DNA of 64,000 nucleotides from Gemmatimonadota bacterium (lineage in GTDB: Bacteria > Gemmatimonadota > Gemmatimonadetes > Gemmatimonadales > Gemmatimonadaceae). A program made the position numbers and the translations under genes. The stretch covers positions 521,966 to 585,965 of the forward strand of contig PLCA01000002.1 of assembly GCA_003134685.1 (NCBI GenBank), read 5' to 3'. The notes under the pieces were generated by a model that did not search any database, was not told the DNA's origin, and saw only the letters and a list, made by a program, of their open reading frames with translations. Of this stretch, positions 26,531 to 37,296 are shown in pieces (position 1 is the stretch's first letter; each line of letters begins with the position of its first letter).

Positions 26531-28425
26531 TACGCCGTCCTGGCTTGGGCGGGAGCGAGCGTGTCGCGGAACACTTCCAGCGCCAGCTCGACCTTCCCGA
26601 ATGGAGCCGACACCTGCACACCTTGAACGTGGGGCTTCACGCGCTCGAGCATCTCTCTTGCGATCGCGATTCCCTCCGCCACGCCGTGCTCCTTGGATTT
26701 GGCGCTCGCCGCGCGCATCCGCTCGATGACCTTCGCCGGCACGACGACGCCCGGCACTTCGTTCGCGAGAAACTCGGCGTTGCGCAACGACACGAGCGGC
26801 CAGATTCCGGCCACGATCGGAATGCGCGTATGCTCGATAGTCGAGAGGAATTTCTCGAGCTGTTTCACATCGAACACGGGCTGCGTGATCGCGTACTCCG
26901 CCCCGGCTTCGACTTTCCACTCGAAGCGCTTGAGCTCGTGCGCTGGATCGAGCGCGGCGGGATTCACGCCGACGCCGATCGCGAACCTGGTGGGCGCCCC
27001 AATGGCATTGCCGCCCGGATCCAGTCCGTGGTTGAGCTGGCTCACCAGGTTCGTCAACCCGATCGCATCGATGTCGAACACCGCCGTAGCATTCGGATAC
27101 GGCCCCATCTTGGGCGGATCGCCCGTGATGAGGAGGATGTTGCGGAGTCCAACGGCCGCCGCGCCCAGCAGGTCGCTCAGCATGCCGAGGAGATTGCGAT
27201 CGCGGCAGCAGTAGTGGGTGACAGTCTCGATTCCCACCTGCTGCTCGATCAGGACGCTGGTGAGCAGCGCGCCCATCCGGCTCTGCGCCCGCGGACCATC
27301 CGGCACGTTCACGGCATCGACTCCCGCATCCCTCAGGCGCGATGTGTCCATTAGCATCTTCGAGGCGTCGACCCCGCGCGGAGGCACGATCTCCACCGAC
27401 GTCACGAACTCGCCGGCCGCGATCTTCCGCGCCCACTTCGATCGCTCGGCGAAGGGTACGGGCTGCACGCCCGGATTTTCGGGCGGAGCATCGGGTTGCA
27501 CCTGCCGTCGCTCCCGTGCCGGAACGCGCGGCTGCCTCGGCGAAAGGGGACGCACACCTTCTACCATCGCCGCGATGTGCTCGGGGGTGGTACCGCAACA
27601 GCCACCGACGATTTTGGCTCCCGCCTGGACCAGGTGATGCGCGTAGGTCGCCATGTACTCGGGGCTCGCCATGTACATGCTGCGCCCGCTCACATCACGT
27701 GGCATCCCGGCGTTGGGTTGCGCGCTCAGCTTGCGCCTCGTAACCGGCACCATTTTCTCGATCGCGTCGAGGATTATCTGCGGACCAACAGAGCAGTTCA
27801 GGCCGATTATGTCGGCGCCAAACGCGTCCAGCGACTGCGCGATATCCTCGACCGATACTCCGTACGGCGTGTGGCAGTCGGAGCCAATGGTCATCTGCGC
27901 GATGACGGGAATGGTCGGATCCACTTCGTGAGCGGCGAGAATCGCCTGCTCGATCTCGTGCACATCGGCGAACGTCTCGAGAACGAAGAGATCACAGCCG
28001 CCCTCCTTGAGCGCCTGGAGCTGCTCGCGGAATGTCGCCCGCGCTTCGTCGAGACTGGTTGGCCCGAATGGCTCGAGACGAACGCCAAGCGGACCTACAG
28101 CGCCGGCGACGAGGACATCGTCGTCCGCGACTTCGCGCGCAATCTTGGCCGCGGCGCGATTGATGTCGGCAACCTGCCCCTCGAGCCCATATTGCGCCAG
28201 CTTGATCCGGTTTGCGCCGAAGGTGTTCGTCTCCAGCACCTCGGCTCCCGCTTTCTTGTACGCCTTGTGCACGTCGCGGACGAGATCCGGGGCGCGCAGG
28301 TTCAGCTCGTCGTAGCACTGGTTGATGAACACGCCCTTGTTGTACAGCATCGTGCCCATCGCACCGTCGAAAACGATGACCTGATGCGGGTCGAGGAGCC
28401 GGGCGATCAGCGGGTTCTCAGGCAA
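26530..28425 (-). CDS. Bifunctional homocysteine S-methyltransferase / methylenetetrahydrofolate reductase
   Basis: 631 aa. N-terminal homocysteine methyltransferase domain (1-~310) has the zinc cysteines in GLNCSVGPQ and GGCCGTTPEH. C-terminal MTHFR domain (~340-631) has FVTSVEIVPPRG, ITGDPP and ITQPVFD. It makes methyl-THF and can methylate homocysteine. Start TTG 28425 gives MPENPLIARLLDPHQ, the expected N-terminus, and overlaps the metH stop by 8 bp; no ATG or GTG fits. A second MTHFR was not seen, so this probably supplies MetH. Confidence 0.9.
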   Translation of the reverse strand: MPENPLIARLLDPHQVIVFDGAMGTMLYNKGVFINQCYDELNLRAPDLVRDVHKAYKKAGAEVLETNTFGANRIKLAQYGLEGQVADINRAAAKIAREVADDDVLVAGAVGPLGVRLEPFGPTSLDEARATFREQLQALKEGGCDLFVLETFADVHEIEQAILAAHEVDPTIPVIAQMTIGSDCHTPYGVSVEDIAQSLDAFGADIIGLNCSVGPQIILDAIEKMVPVTRRKLSAQPNAGMPRDVSGRSMYMASPEYMATYAHHLVQAGAKIVGGCCGTTPEHIAAMVEGVRPLSPRQPRVPARERRQVQPDAPPENPGVQPVPFAERSKWARKIAAGEFVTSVEIVPPRGVDASKMLMDTSRLRDAGVDAVNVPDGPRAQSRMGALLTSVLIEQQVGIETVTHYCCRDRNLLGMLSDLLGAAAVGLRNILLITGDPPKMGPYPNATAVFDIDAIGLTNLVSQLNHGLDPGGNAIGAPTRFAIGVGVNPAALDPAHELKRFEWKVEAGAEYAITQPVFDVKQLEKFLSTIEHTRIPIVAGIWPLVSLRNAEFLANEVPGVVVPAKVIERMRAASAKSKEHGVAEGIAIAREMLERVKPHVQGVQVSAPFGKVELALEVFRDTLAPAQARTA

Positions 28426-31400
28426 CGGCGGCCTCCGCTTCAGTCGAAGCGCCGGTGTCGGCGCCACGGACCGCGTAGTACTTCGCTTCCGGATGATGGA
28501 TGACGACCGCGGCTGTCGACTGTTCGGGAAGAATCTGGAACGCTTCGGTGAGATCCATGCCGAGCGCTTCCTTCGCTGGGAGGAGCTTGAACACAGTAGT
28601 GTGGTCGTCGAGGTCGGGACACGCGCCGTAGCCCCACGAGTACCTCTTCCCACTCGACACTCCCAGCTCCTTCTTGATGCGCCGGTGCGCCCACTCGGCT
28701 ACGGCTTCCGCCGCCTCTACTGACAGGCCGTGAGAATAGAACGCTTCAGTGTACTCGTTCTTCGCCTGCAGCTCCTCGAATCGCTTCGTCGCTTCCTTGC
28801 CCACCGTTACGATCTGAAGGGGAATGACATCTACGTCGCCCGAATCGACACTGCGGATATAATCGGCGAGACAGAGTCGCTCGCGGCCGACCATGCGCGG
28901 GAAGTGGAAGCGCGCGATCTCGCGCAGCGAGCCGCCGTCGCTCGAGTAAGCTGCGGGATCGTAGATGAGCACGTCGTTCCCCCGCGACTGCGCGGGGAAA
29001 TAACCGTAGACCATCTGTGGCTTGATCCAGCCGTTCTTCTTTGCGTCCTTCTTCAGCCGCTCGAGTGCGGGCTCGAATTCGTTCTTGATGGTCGCCTTGT
29101 ACTGATCGCCCGAGCCGCGCGCGCCCCACTGGAGGCGATAGAGCTCGTCGAGATCGAGCAGATCGAAGATCTCGTCGATCGGAACGTCGCGAACCACGCG
29201 CGTTCCCCAGAAGGGCGGCGACGGGACGGGATTGTTGGCCGCGACATCACTGCGAGCTCCTCCGGCATCGCCAACGGCGATGTCCTTGCCGACGGCGGTG
29301 CGCAGGAACACATCGTTCCGGGCATCGTCAAGATTTTTATCGACAAAATGCGTCCGCTTCTTCGGATCCTGGAGGACATCCATCGTCTCCAGCCCTTCGA
29401 ACGCGTCCTTGCAGTAAAACACGCCGGATTCGTACGCGCGCTCGCCCTCGACGAAGAGCGCGCGCCGGCCAAAGCGACGATTGATCGCCGCGCCACCGAT
29501 CAGCACCGGGATCTGCATTCCGCGCTTGTCCAGCTCCTGAACGCAGAGCGGCATCTGCTTCGACGTCGAGACGAGCAGCGCGCTCAGCCCGATCGCATCG
29601 GCGCCGACCTCGACCGCCTTGTCCAGAATCGTGTTGACCGGAACCTGCTTGCCGAGGTCGAAAACGGTGTAGCCGTTGTTGGAAAGGATGGTGTTGACGA
29701 GCGACTTGCCGATGTCGTGCACGTCTCCGTACACGGTTGCCAGCACGACTTTCCCTTTGGTGTATCCCTCTGCCTTCTCGAGGAAAAGCTCGAGATGCTT
29801 GACTGCTTTCTTCATCACTTCGGCGGACTGGAGCACGAATGGAAGTATCAGCTCGCCGGCGCCGAACTTGTCGCCGACTTCCTTCATCGCGGGGAGTAGT
29901 ACCTCGTTCAGTACCCGGACTGGATGCTTGCGCACATCCGCCGCATCCAGTTGCTCTTCGATGCCCTCTTTCTTTCGGTGCAGAATCATCCAGTGGATCT
30001 TCTGCTCCGGCGTCATTCCAGCGGTCGGATCTTCCTTCTCGACCTGCGCCGCGGCACCGCCGCCACCAACGTTCGAGAAGTACTCGATGAAACGTTGCAG
30101 GGCAGTCGGAGTTTTGTTGAAGACCAAATCGTCGGCCATCTCGCGCTCTTCCGCCGAAATCTCCGCGTAGGGCCGGATATGCGCCGGATTGACGATCGCC
30201 GCGTCGAGCCCCGCCTGCACGCAGTGGTGGAGGAACACCGAGTTGAGGACGCCGCGGGCTTCGGGAGTCAACCCGAAGCTGACATTGGAGACACCGAGTA
30301 TGGTGGAGACGCCCGGAAGCTCGCGCTTGATGAGACGAATGCCTTCGACCGTCTCCTTGGCGGAGTCGATCCACTCGGCATCGCCGGTCGCGAGCGTGAA
30401 CGTCAGCGCGTCGTAAATGAGATCTTCCGGCGCCAACCCATATTCACCGACCACGATATCATAAATCTTTTTTGCAACTTCGAGTTTTCTCTCTCTCGTC
30501 TTGGCCATGCCGATCTCGTCGATCGTGAGCGCGATCACCGCCGCTCCGTGCTTCTTTACCAGAGGCACGACGGAATCGATGCGCGTCCGACCGTTCTCCA
30601 TGTTGATGGAGTTGACGATCCCGCGACCAGGGATGTGCTCGAGCGCAGCCTCGATCACGTTCGCCTCGGTGGAATCGATCACCAGCGGCGTCTCGACACT
30701 CATCGAGAGCAGCTTCACCACCTTCGACATCTGTTCCGCTTCATCCCCGCGCTCGGTCAGAGCGACGCAGACGTCCAGCACGTGCGCGCCGGAATCCACC
30801 TGCTCGCGCGCGACCTCGAGGATTCCCTCGTAATCGTCGGCCAGCAGCAGGCGCTTCACCTTGCGCGAGCCCTGCGCATTGACGCGCTCGCCCACCAGGA
30901 GCGGCGGCGGGTCCTGATGTAGTGTGATGGCGCGCATAGCGGAGCTCACCCGCGGGACGTGCTGCGCGTGCTTGACGGGCTTCGATGCGCGTTCTGCCTC
31001 GCGAACCGCTCCGACGATCGCAGCGAGATGCTCCGGAGTCGTACCGCAGCATCCACCGACAATGCGGACACCGAAGTCCTTCACGAATTCCGAGAGCGCG
31101 GTCGCCATCGGTCCTGGCTCGAGCGGATACACCGCCTCACCGACCCCGGTATTGAGCGGTAATCCCGCATTGGGAATCACCGACAACGGAAGCGTCGCGT
31201 GCTCGGACAGATACCTCACCGGCTCGCGCATATGTTCGGGGCCGGTGGAACAGTTCAACCCGATCACATCGACGCCGAGCGCCTCGAGCGTCGTCATCGC
31301 ACTCGCGATGTCGGTCCCCAGGAGCATGCGCCCGCTCACGTCGAGCGTGACCTGCGTCTGCAACGGAAGCCGCCGTCCGATCTCGACGAACAATCGCTCG

Positions 31401-31954
31401 ATGCCCGCGACCGCCGCCTTCACTTCGAGAATGTCCTGCGACGTCTCGATCAAAAGCAGATCGACTCCGCCCTCGACCAGGTACTTCGCCTGCTCGTAGA
31501 AGTTGTCTGCCAGCTCGGCATACGATATCTGCGACAGCACGGGATCGGAGCTGGACGGCAGCATCCCCGTCGGGCCCATCGAAGCCGCCACAAACCGCGG
31601 CTGATCGGGTGTCGAGTATTTGTCAGCAGCAGCCCGCGCCAGTCGCGCGGCACCAACGTTTATCTCGCGAACCTTGTCGCCCAACCCCCATTCCCTGAGA
31701 CGACGGGGCGTCGACTGGAACGTGCACGTCTCCACGACATCGCATCCCACCGCCAGGAACGACTCGTGAATCGCCTGGATCACGTCGGGACGAGTGAGAA
31801 CGAGATTGTCGTTACACCCCTCCAGCGCCTTGCCGCCAAAGTCCTCAGCGGAAAGGTTGTACCTCTGGATGTTCGTCCCCATCGCGCCGTCATATATCAG
31901 CACTCGGCGCTCTAACGCTTGCAGATAGGGTGATTCGGTGCTGCGTTCGGTCAT
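28418..31954 (-). CDS. metH: Cobalamin-dependent methionine synthase
   Basis: 1178 aa with all four modules: homocysteine domain (GLNCSTGPEHM, GGCCGTTPEH), pterin-binding domain (starting LLVGERVNAQGSRKVKRLL), B12 domain with the base-off motif DVHDIGKSLVNTIL, and the C-terminal AdoMet reactivation domain (RIKKELG, RYSWGYGACPDLDDH). It transfers methyl from methyl-THF through cobalamin to homocysteine. Expression is probably controlled by the riboswitch upstream. It is first in a five-gene operon. Confidence 0.97.
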   Translation of the reverse strand: MTERSTESPYLQALERRVLIYDGAMGTNIQRYNLSAEDFGGKALEGCNDNLVLTRPDVIQAIHESFLAVGCDVVETCTFQSTPRRLREWGLGDKVREINVGAARLARAAADKYSTPDQPRFVAASMGPTGMLPSSSDPVLSQISYAELADNFYEQAKYLVEGGVDLLLIETSQDILEVKAAVAGIERLFVEIGRRLPLQTQVTLDVSGRMLLGTDIASAMTTLEALGVDVIGLNCSTGPEHMREPVRYLSEHATLPLSVIPNAGLPLNTGVGEAVYPLEPGPMATALSEFVKDFGVRIVGGCCGTTPEHLAAIVGAVREAERASKPVKHAQHVPRVSSAMRAITLHQDPPPLLVGERVNAQGSRKVKRLLLADDYEGILEVAREQVDSGAHVLDVCVALTERGDEAEQMSKVVKLLSMSVETPLVIDSTEANVIEAALEHIPGRGIVNSINMENGRTRIDSVVPLVKKHGAAVIALTIDEIGMAKTRERKLEVAKKIYDIVVGEYGLAPEDLIYDALTFTLATGDAEWIDSAKETVEGIRLIKRELPGVSTILGVSNVSFGLTPEARGVLNSVFLHHCVQAGLDAAIVNPAHIRPYAEISAEEREMADDLVFNKTPTALQRFIEYFSNVGGGGAAAQVEKEDPTAGMTPEQKIHWMILHRKKEGIEEQLDAADVRKHPVRVLNEVLLPAMKEVGDKFGAGELILPFVLQSAEVMKKAVKHLELFLEKAEGYTKGKVVLATVYGDVHDIGKSLVNTILSNNGYTVFDLGKQVPVNTILDKAVEVGADAIGLSALLVSTSKQMPLCVQELDKRGMQIPVLIGGAAINRRFGRRALFVEGERAYESGVFYCKDAFEGLETMDVLQDPKKRTHFVDKNLDDARNDVFLRTAVGKDIAVGDAGGARSDVAANNPVPSPPFWGTRVVRDVPIDEIFDLLDLDELYRLQWGARGSGDQYKATIKNEFEPALERLKKDAKKNGWIKPQMVYGYFPAQSRGNDVLIYDPAAYSSDGGSLREIARFHFPRMVGRERLCLADYIRSVDSGDVDVIPLQIVTVGKEATKRFEELQAKNEYTEAFYSHGLSVEAAEAVAEWAHRRIKKELGVSSGKRYSWGYGACPDLDDHTTVFKLLPAKEALGMDLTEAFQILPEQSTAAVVIHHPEAKYYAVRGADTGASTEAEAAVA

Positions 31955-32029
31955 TGTTGCGTTGCGGAATCAGGTAGTCGGAGACGAAACCTCGTCTCGA
32001 AGTAGTCAGCCCCGGACAATGGGGACAAC

Positions 32030-32056
32030 AAAAAAGCCCGCGCATGGGCGCCGGGC
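32030..32056 (-). terminator. Attenuator-like terminator after SAM-II aptamer
   Basis: On the minus strand, a GC-rich stem (GCCCGgcGC with GCGCGGGC, one bulge/mismatch) is followed by TTTTTT. It lies directly downstream of the aptamer and 75 bp before metH. That position fits SAM-dependent premature termination. Confidence 0.8.
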
Positions 32057-32058
32057 GA

Positions 32059-32111
32059 GCGCTTTAGCGGATTGTTTAACGTGGCCGCAAGTTGCATTAA
32101 ATCGCCACGGG
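32059..32111 (-). ncRNA. SAM-II (metA-type) riboswitch aptamer
   Basis: Minus-strand sequence reads CCGTGGCGATTTAATG, then CAACTTGCGGCCACG, TTAAACAATCCGCTAAAG. It carries the SAM-II core: P1 stem CGTGGC (32104-32109) with GCCACG (32080-32085), GATTT in loop 1, CTTGCgGCCACGtTAAAC and GCTAAAG (32062-32068), which closes the H-type pseudoknot. The family binds S-adenosylmethionine and shuts off methionine genes. The target here is the metH operon. Confidence 0.93.
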
Positions 32112-32130
32112 TTCAGTTGTACCCTTCACT

Positions 32131-32159
32131 ATAGTAGCGGAGAAAGCTCGGCAGGGCAA
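32131..32159 (-). promoter_or_regulatory. Predicted sigma-70-type promoter of the metH operon
   Basis: TTGCCC (32154-32159) and TACTAT (32131-32136) on the minus strand are separated by 17 bp. They lie just upstream of the riboswitch, which would begin ~20 bases into the transcript. Matches to consensus are moderate. Confidence 0.55.
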
Positions 32160-32194
32160 GACAAAAACGGAGCTGCGTCAGTGGTGGCGTGGAC

Positions 32195-32968
32195 TCACGA
32201 AGTGACCGCCGCAAGGTATTTCAGATTTACATCGCCGTGAGGGGCCAGGGGGCGCCACAACTTGTACAGGAACTTGTTCCAGCCGTGCAACCCGCGATCG
32301 GCCCGACGAGCTATGGGGATGAGTCGCCGAGCGGGGATGGCGAGCAGCCGCCGGCGCCGGCGAAACCGGGCGGCCTTGCCACCGCGCGGACGGTACTGCG
32401 CCCACCCGATGGATCCGCTGAAACCCGCCGGGCCGAAATCGTCGGAGTCGAGAACCTCCTCGACAAAAACGCGCAACGCCCCTTCGAAGGTGCCGAGTAC
32501 ATCGTGCATGGCGACGATGGCGCCGTCGACGAGATAGGGCTTGAACATGTCGAGATCCGCCTTCGCTCCCTCGTACGTATGGTCACCGTCGATCCAGAGA
32601 AAGCGAATCGAGTCTTTCCACTCGCGCGCCAGCTCATGCGAGTACACGCGCTCGATCTTGACGCGCTCGAAGACTCCCGCTGTCCTGAGGTTGGCGACGA
32701 AGTCGTCGTATGAGCTCGTCTTGCCGCGGAGATCAGGATCGGTCGTCGCTGGCGAGGTGTGCGGATCCACGGCGACGACGGTGCCGAGTCCAAGCTCGCG
32801 GGTAACGTAGGCAAGTCCGACGGTCGATCTGCCCTTGAAGCTGCCGATTTCGAGATTTTTTCCCTGCGCGGGCGCAAGCGCGGCCGCGGCCATCAGGAAG
32901 CGCGCTTCGCGCTCGGAGAGATAGCCCGAAGTCATGGAGACACGACGCCATCCCTGATCTATGATCAC
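32195..32968 (-). CDS. Class I SAM-dependent methyltransferase (Methyltransf_24-like)
   Basis: 257 aa. Rossmann methyltransferase motif I is NLEIGSFKGRSTVGLA (~38-53), followed by VAVDPHTSP and WIDGDHTYEGAKADLDMF, typical of the glycan/antibiotic-modifying Methyltransf_24 group. The C-terminal ~50 residues are Arg-rich and Trp-containing, perhaps membrane-associated. Start may be GTG 32968 or ATG 32935. Acceptor unknown. Confidence 0.8.
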   Translation of the reverse strand: MIIDQGWRRVSMTSGYLSEREARFLMAAAALAPAQGKNLEIGSFKGRSTVGLAYVTRELGLGTVVAVDPHTSPATTDPDLRGKTSSYDDFVANLRTAGVFERVKIERVYSHELAREWKDSIRFLWIDGDHTYEGAKADLDMFKPYLVDGAIVAMHDVLGTFEGALRVFVEEVLDSDDFGPAGFSGSIGWAQYRPRGGKAARFRRRRRLLAIPARRLIPIARRADRGLHGWNKFLYKLWRPLAPHGDVNLKYLAAVTS

Positions 32969-32997
32969 CGCGATGTGGTCGAGGTCGCGCTTTGCCG

Positions 32998-33414
32998 TCA
33001 GAACTCCAACTGAGGATCGTCGTCCACTTCGTCACGAACAATGGAACGGCCAGTTGTGCGCGATCGGCTCTCGAACGATTGCACGAGGGCTATGAGCCGA
33101 TTGCGTTCCAGCGGGAGAACCAAATGCGCGAGCGTTGCCCGCTGGAGCTTCTGCGCGAGGAATGGCCGCTCGCCGTGCGTTTTCCCGTAAACGATGATTG
33201 CTCCGCCAGGCGTGAGTGGAAGTGCGGCGCCGGGCCCTCCATTTTCGAGCGCTTCACAGGAGACGACGGCTATCGCCGGCAGACCCCCGTTCATCACGCC
33301 AACTACTTCTCCAACCGTTGCCGCCAGCAAAACCTCATGTCCAAATCCAATCAGTGTCTGGGCGAGCCCTTCGAGAAGCGCCACATCAGTCCCGACGAGA
33401 ATCACTTTTACCAC
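32998..33414 (-). CDS. Pseudo-receiver (REC-like) protein
   Basis: 138 aa. It has the alternating alpha/beta pattern of a response-regulator receiver (VKVILVGTDVALLEGLAQTLIGFGHEVLLA). The phospho-acceptor strand reads IAVVSCEAL, so Ser/Cys replaces Asp. The Lys strand reads AHLVLPLERNRLIALV, also lacking Lys-Pro. It is probably a non-phosphorylated protein-interaction domain. It lies 13 bp upstream-in-transcript neighbours of the DUF167/YggT genes, possibly one unit. Confidence 0.6.
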   Translation of the reverse strand: MVKVILVGTDVALLEGLAQTLIGFGHEVLLAATVGEVVGVMNGGLPAIAVVSCEALENGGPGAALPLTPGGAIIVYGKTHGERPFLAQKLQRATLAHLVLPLERNRLIALVQSFESRSRTTGRSIVRDEVDDDPQLEF

Positions 33415-33427
33415 TATGGAGTTTTCC

Positions 33428-33739
33428 TCAGTCAGCCAGGCGTTGAACCGATTCCAGATCCGCCTCGCTGATCTCGACTACCTTCGTCCGCGAGGAGTGA
33501 CCAGACACGATGCACACATTGCGCCGCGAAGTCTTGAGCGCTTTGGAAAGAAACTCGATCAGGGCGTCGTTCGCCAATCCATCCACCGGCGGAGCTGTCA
33601 CGCGCACCTTGAGCGCGGCGCCCTGCAAGCCTACGATCTCGTTCTTCGACGCTCGAGGTTGGAGACGGACCGAGAATCGTACCGCGTCACCTCGCTGATG
33701 AGCGTCAAAATCGGTCACATCAGGTTGAACAGAGCCCAT
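33428..33739 (-). CDS. DUF167 (YggU) family protein
   Basis: 103 aa. The family core is VRFSVRLQPRASKNEIVG and LKVRVTAPPVDGLANDALIEFLSKALKTSRRNVCIVSGHSSRTKVVEI. It nearly always travels with YggT, as here. Function remains unknown. Start overlaps the end of the YggT gene by 25 bp. Confidence 0.9.
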   Translation of the reverse strand: MGSVQPDVTDFDAHQRGDAVRFSVRLQPRASKNEIVGLQGAALKVRVTAPPVDGLANDALIEFLSKALKTSRRNVCIVSGHSSRTKVVEISEADLESVQRLAD

Positions 33740-34305
33740 TCAATGATGTTGATCAGTATGTATGCGAGAATCGGAGTTATGTCGAGTCCGCCGAAGTTGG
33801 GAACGACGCGCCGGAGCGGCGCGAGTATCGGCTCACTCAACCGGTAGCTCCAGCTGACCCATCTGGAGTAGGGAGAAATCGGTAGCCAGGAGCTGATCAC
33901 TCTCACGATAATCGCCGCCTTCAGAATCGTGAAAGTCCAGCTCACGAGCAGGTGAAAGATTCCGGCAGCTCCCTCCTGAGAGGCGATGATTGATTTGACG
34001 ACCTCGAGGCGAATCATGTCAAACACCGTGAGCAGCAGTATCCCGCCGATCACGATTGCGGCGAGCGCCCACAACGGAGCCGCGGCCGGAGTTCCGCCGG
34101 CACGGACCACCGTCCGTTCAATTGGCGCGATGATGGGATCCACCGTCGAGCGACAGAACCGCGCGACGGCGTTGAAGGGACTGATTTTCCTTGCGCGAAC
34201 AGCCCAGTCGAGAAGGCAGATCGCGCCGAACACGACCGCTATCGACAACAGCGCGGTACGCAGAACAAGGATTACTGCGTCCGCGCCGGCGAGAAAGGTT
34301 TCCAT
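33715..34305 (-). CDS. YggT family integral membrane protein
   Basis: 196 aa, two YggT repeats. The first has helices near residues 8-33 and 75-97; the second carries VSWTFTILKAAIIVRVISSWLPISPYSRWVSWSYRLSEPILAPLRRVVP, the repeat signature. Linked to cell-envelope or osmotic functions in other bacteria. ATG 34305 begins immediately after the S9 peptidase stop, so it is probably cotranscribed. Confidence 0.9.
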   Translation of the reverse strand: METFLAGADAVILVLRTALLSIAVVFGAICLLDWAVRARKISPFNAVARFCRSTVDPIIAPIERTVVRAGGTPAAAPLWALAAIVIGGILLLTVFDMIRLEVVKSIIASQEGAAGIFHLLVSWTFTILKAAIIVRVISSWLPISPYSRWVSWSYRLSEPILAPLRRVVPNFGGLDITPILAYILINIIEWALFNLM

Positions 34306-36615
<2,310 letters not shown>

Positions 36616-36720
36616 AGGTGACTGGCCTGCTGGGCTAATGGTTATGATGTACTCCAATGTACGGCGCTTCGCCGGTTAGGTTCCACTGGAATCTGTCTCT
36701 TGCCAACGGCGGTATGTCGA

Positions 36721-37227
36721 ATGACGAAGGTTACGCGACCCTTGCAGAAAGACAGGCACTACTGGCTTCTCAAGTCGGATGCCGATTCGTTCTCCTTCGA
36801 GGATCTCTGGAAATTGCCCACCCGGACCACTCACTGGGACGGTGTGCGGAATTTTCAAGCGCGGAATTTCATGCGCGACGACATGAAAAAGGGCGATCTC
36901 GCCTTCTTCTACCATTCCGGCGGGGCTGATCCGGGTATAGTGGGAATCGTCGAGATCGTGCGTGAAGGATATCCGGACCACACCGCGCTCGACCCGAAGG
37001 ATCCGCACTACGATCCGAGAAGCAAGAGTGGGGAATCCTACTGGTCGATGGTGGACATCCAGGCCATCGAGCGCTTTCCCCGCCACGTCCCCCTGAGTGA
37101 GCTGCGGACGAAGCCCGAGCTCGAGGGAATGTCGCTCCTTCAAAAGGGGAACCGCCTCTCCGTTCAGAAAGTCGGAGCAGCGGAGTGGAATGCCGTGTTG
37201 AGGCTGGCCAAGGAGACAACCGGCTGA
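36721..37227 (+). CDS. EVE domain protein
   Basis: 168 aa from ATG 36721. The EVE (thymocyte nuclear protein 1) pattern is clear: YWLLKSDADSFSFEDL, WDGVRNFQARNFMRDDMKKGDLAFFYHSG, VGIVEIVREGYPD, WSMVDIQAIERFPRHVPLSELR. EVE domains resemble PUA/YTH folds and bind modified bases in nucleic acids. The gene stands alone between divergent neighbours. Confidence 0.92.
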   Translation: MTKVTRPLQKDRHYWLLKSDADSFSFEDLWKLPTRTTHWDGVRNFQARNFMRDDMKKGDLAFFYHSGGADPGIVGIVEIVREGYPDHTALDPKDPHYDPRSKSGESYWSMVDIQAIERFPRHVPLSELRTKPELEGMSLLQKGNRLSVQKVGAAEWNAVLRLAKETTG

Positions 37228-37296
37228 GACAGTGCCGCCAACCCTGTTTGCGCCGTTCGGCGACGCACGGTCTGGGGTGGTATGTTCCGTAGGTAG

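Noticed and set aside
25988-27598. 536-aa minus-strand frame across DinB and the MTHFR region
   Set aside because: Only its last 180 residues are DinB; the rest is Arg-rich antisense or out-of-frame sequence of the MTHFR gene.
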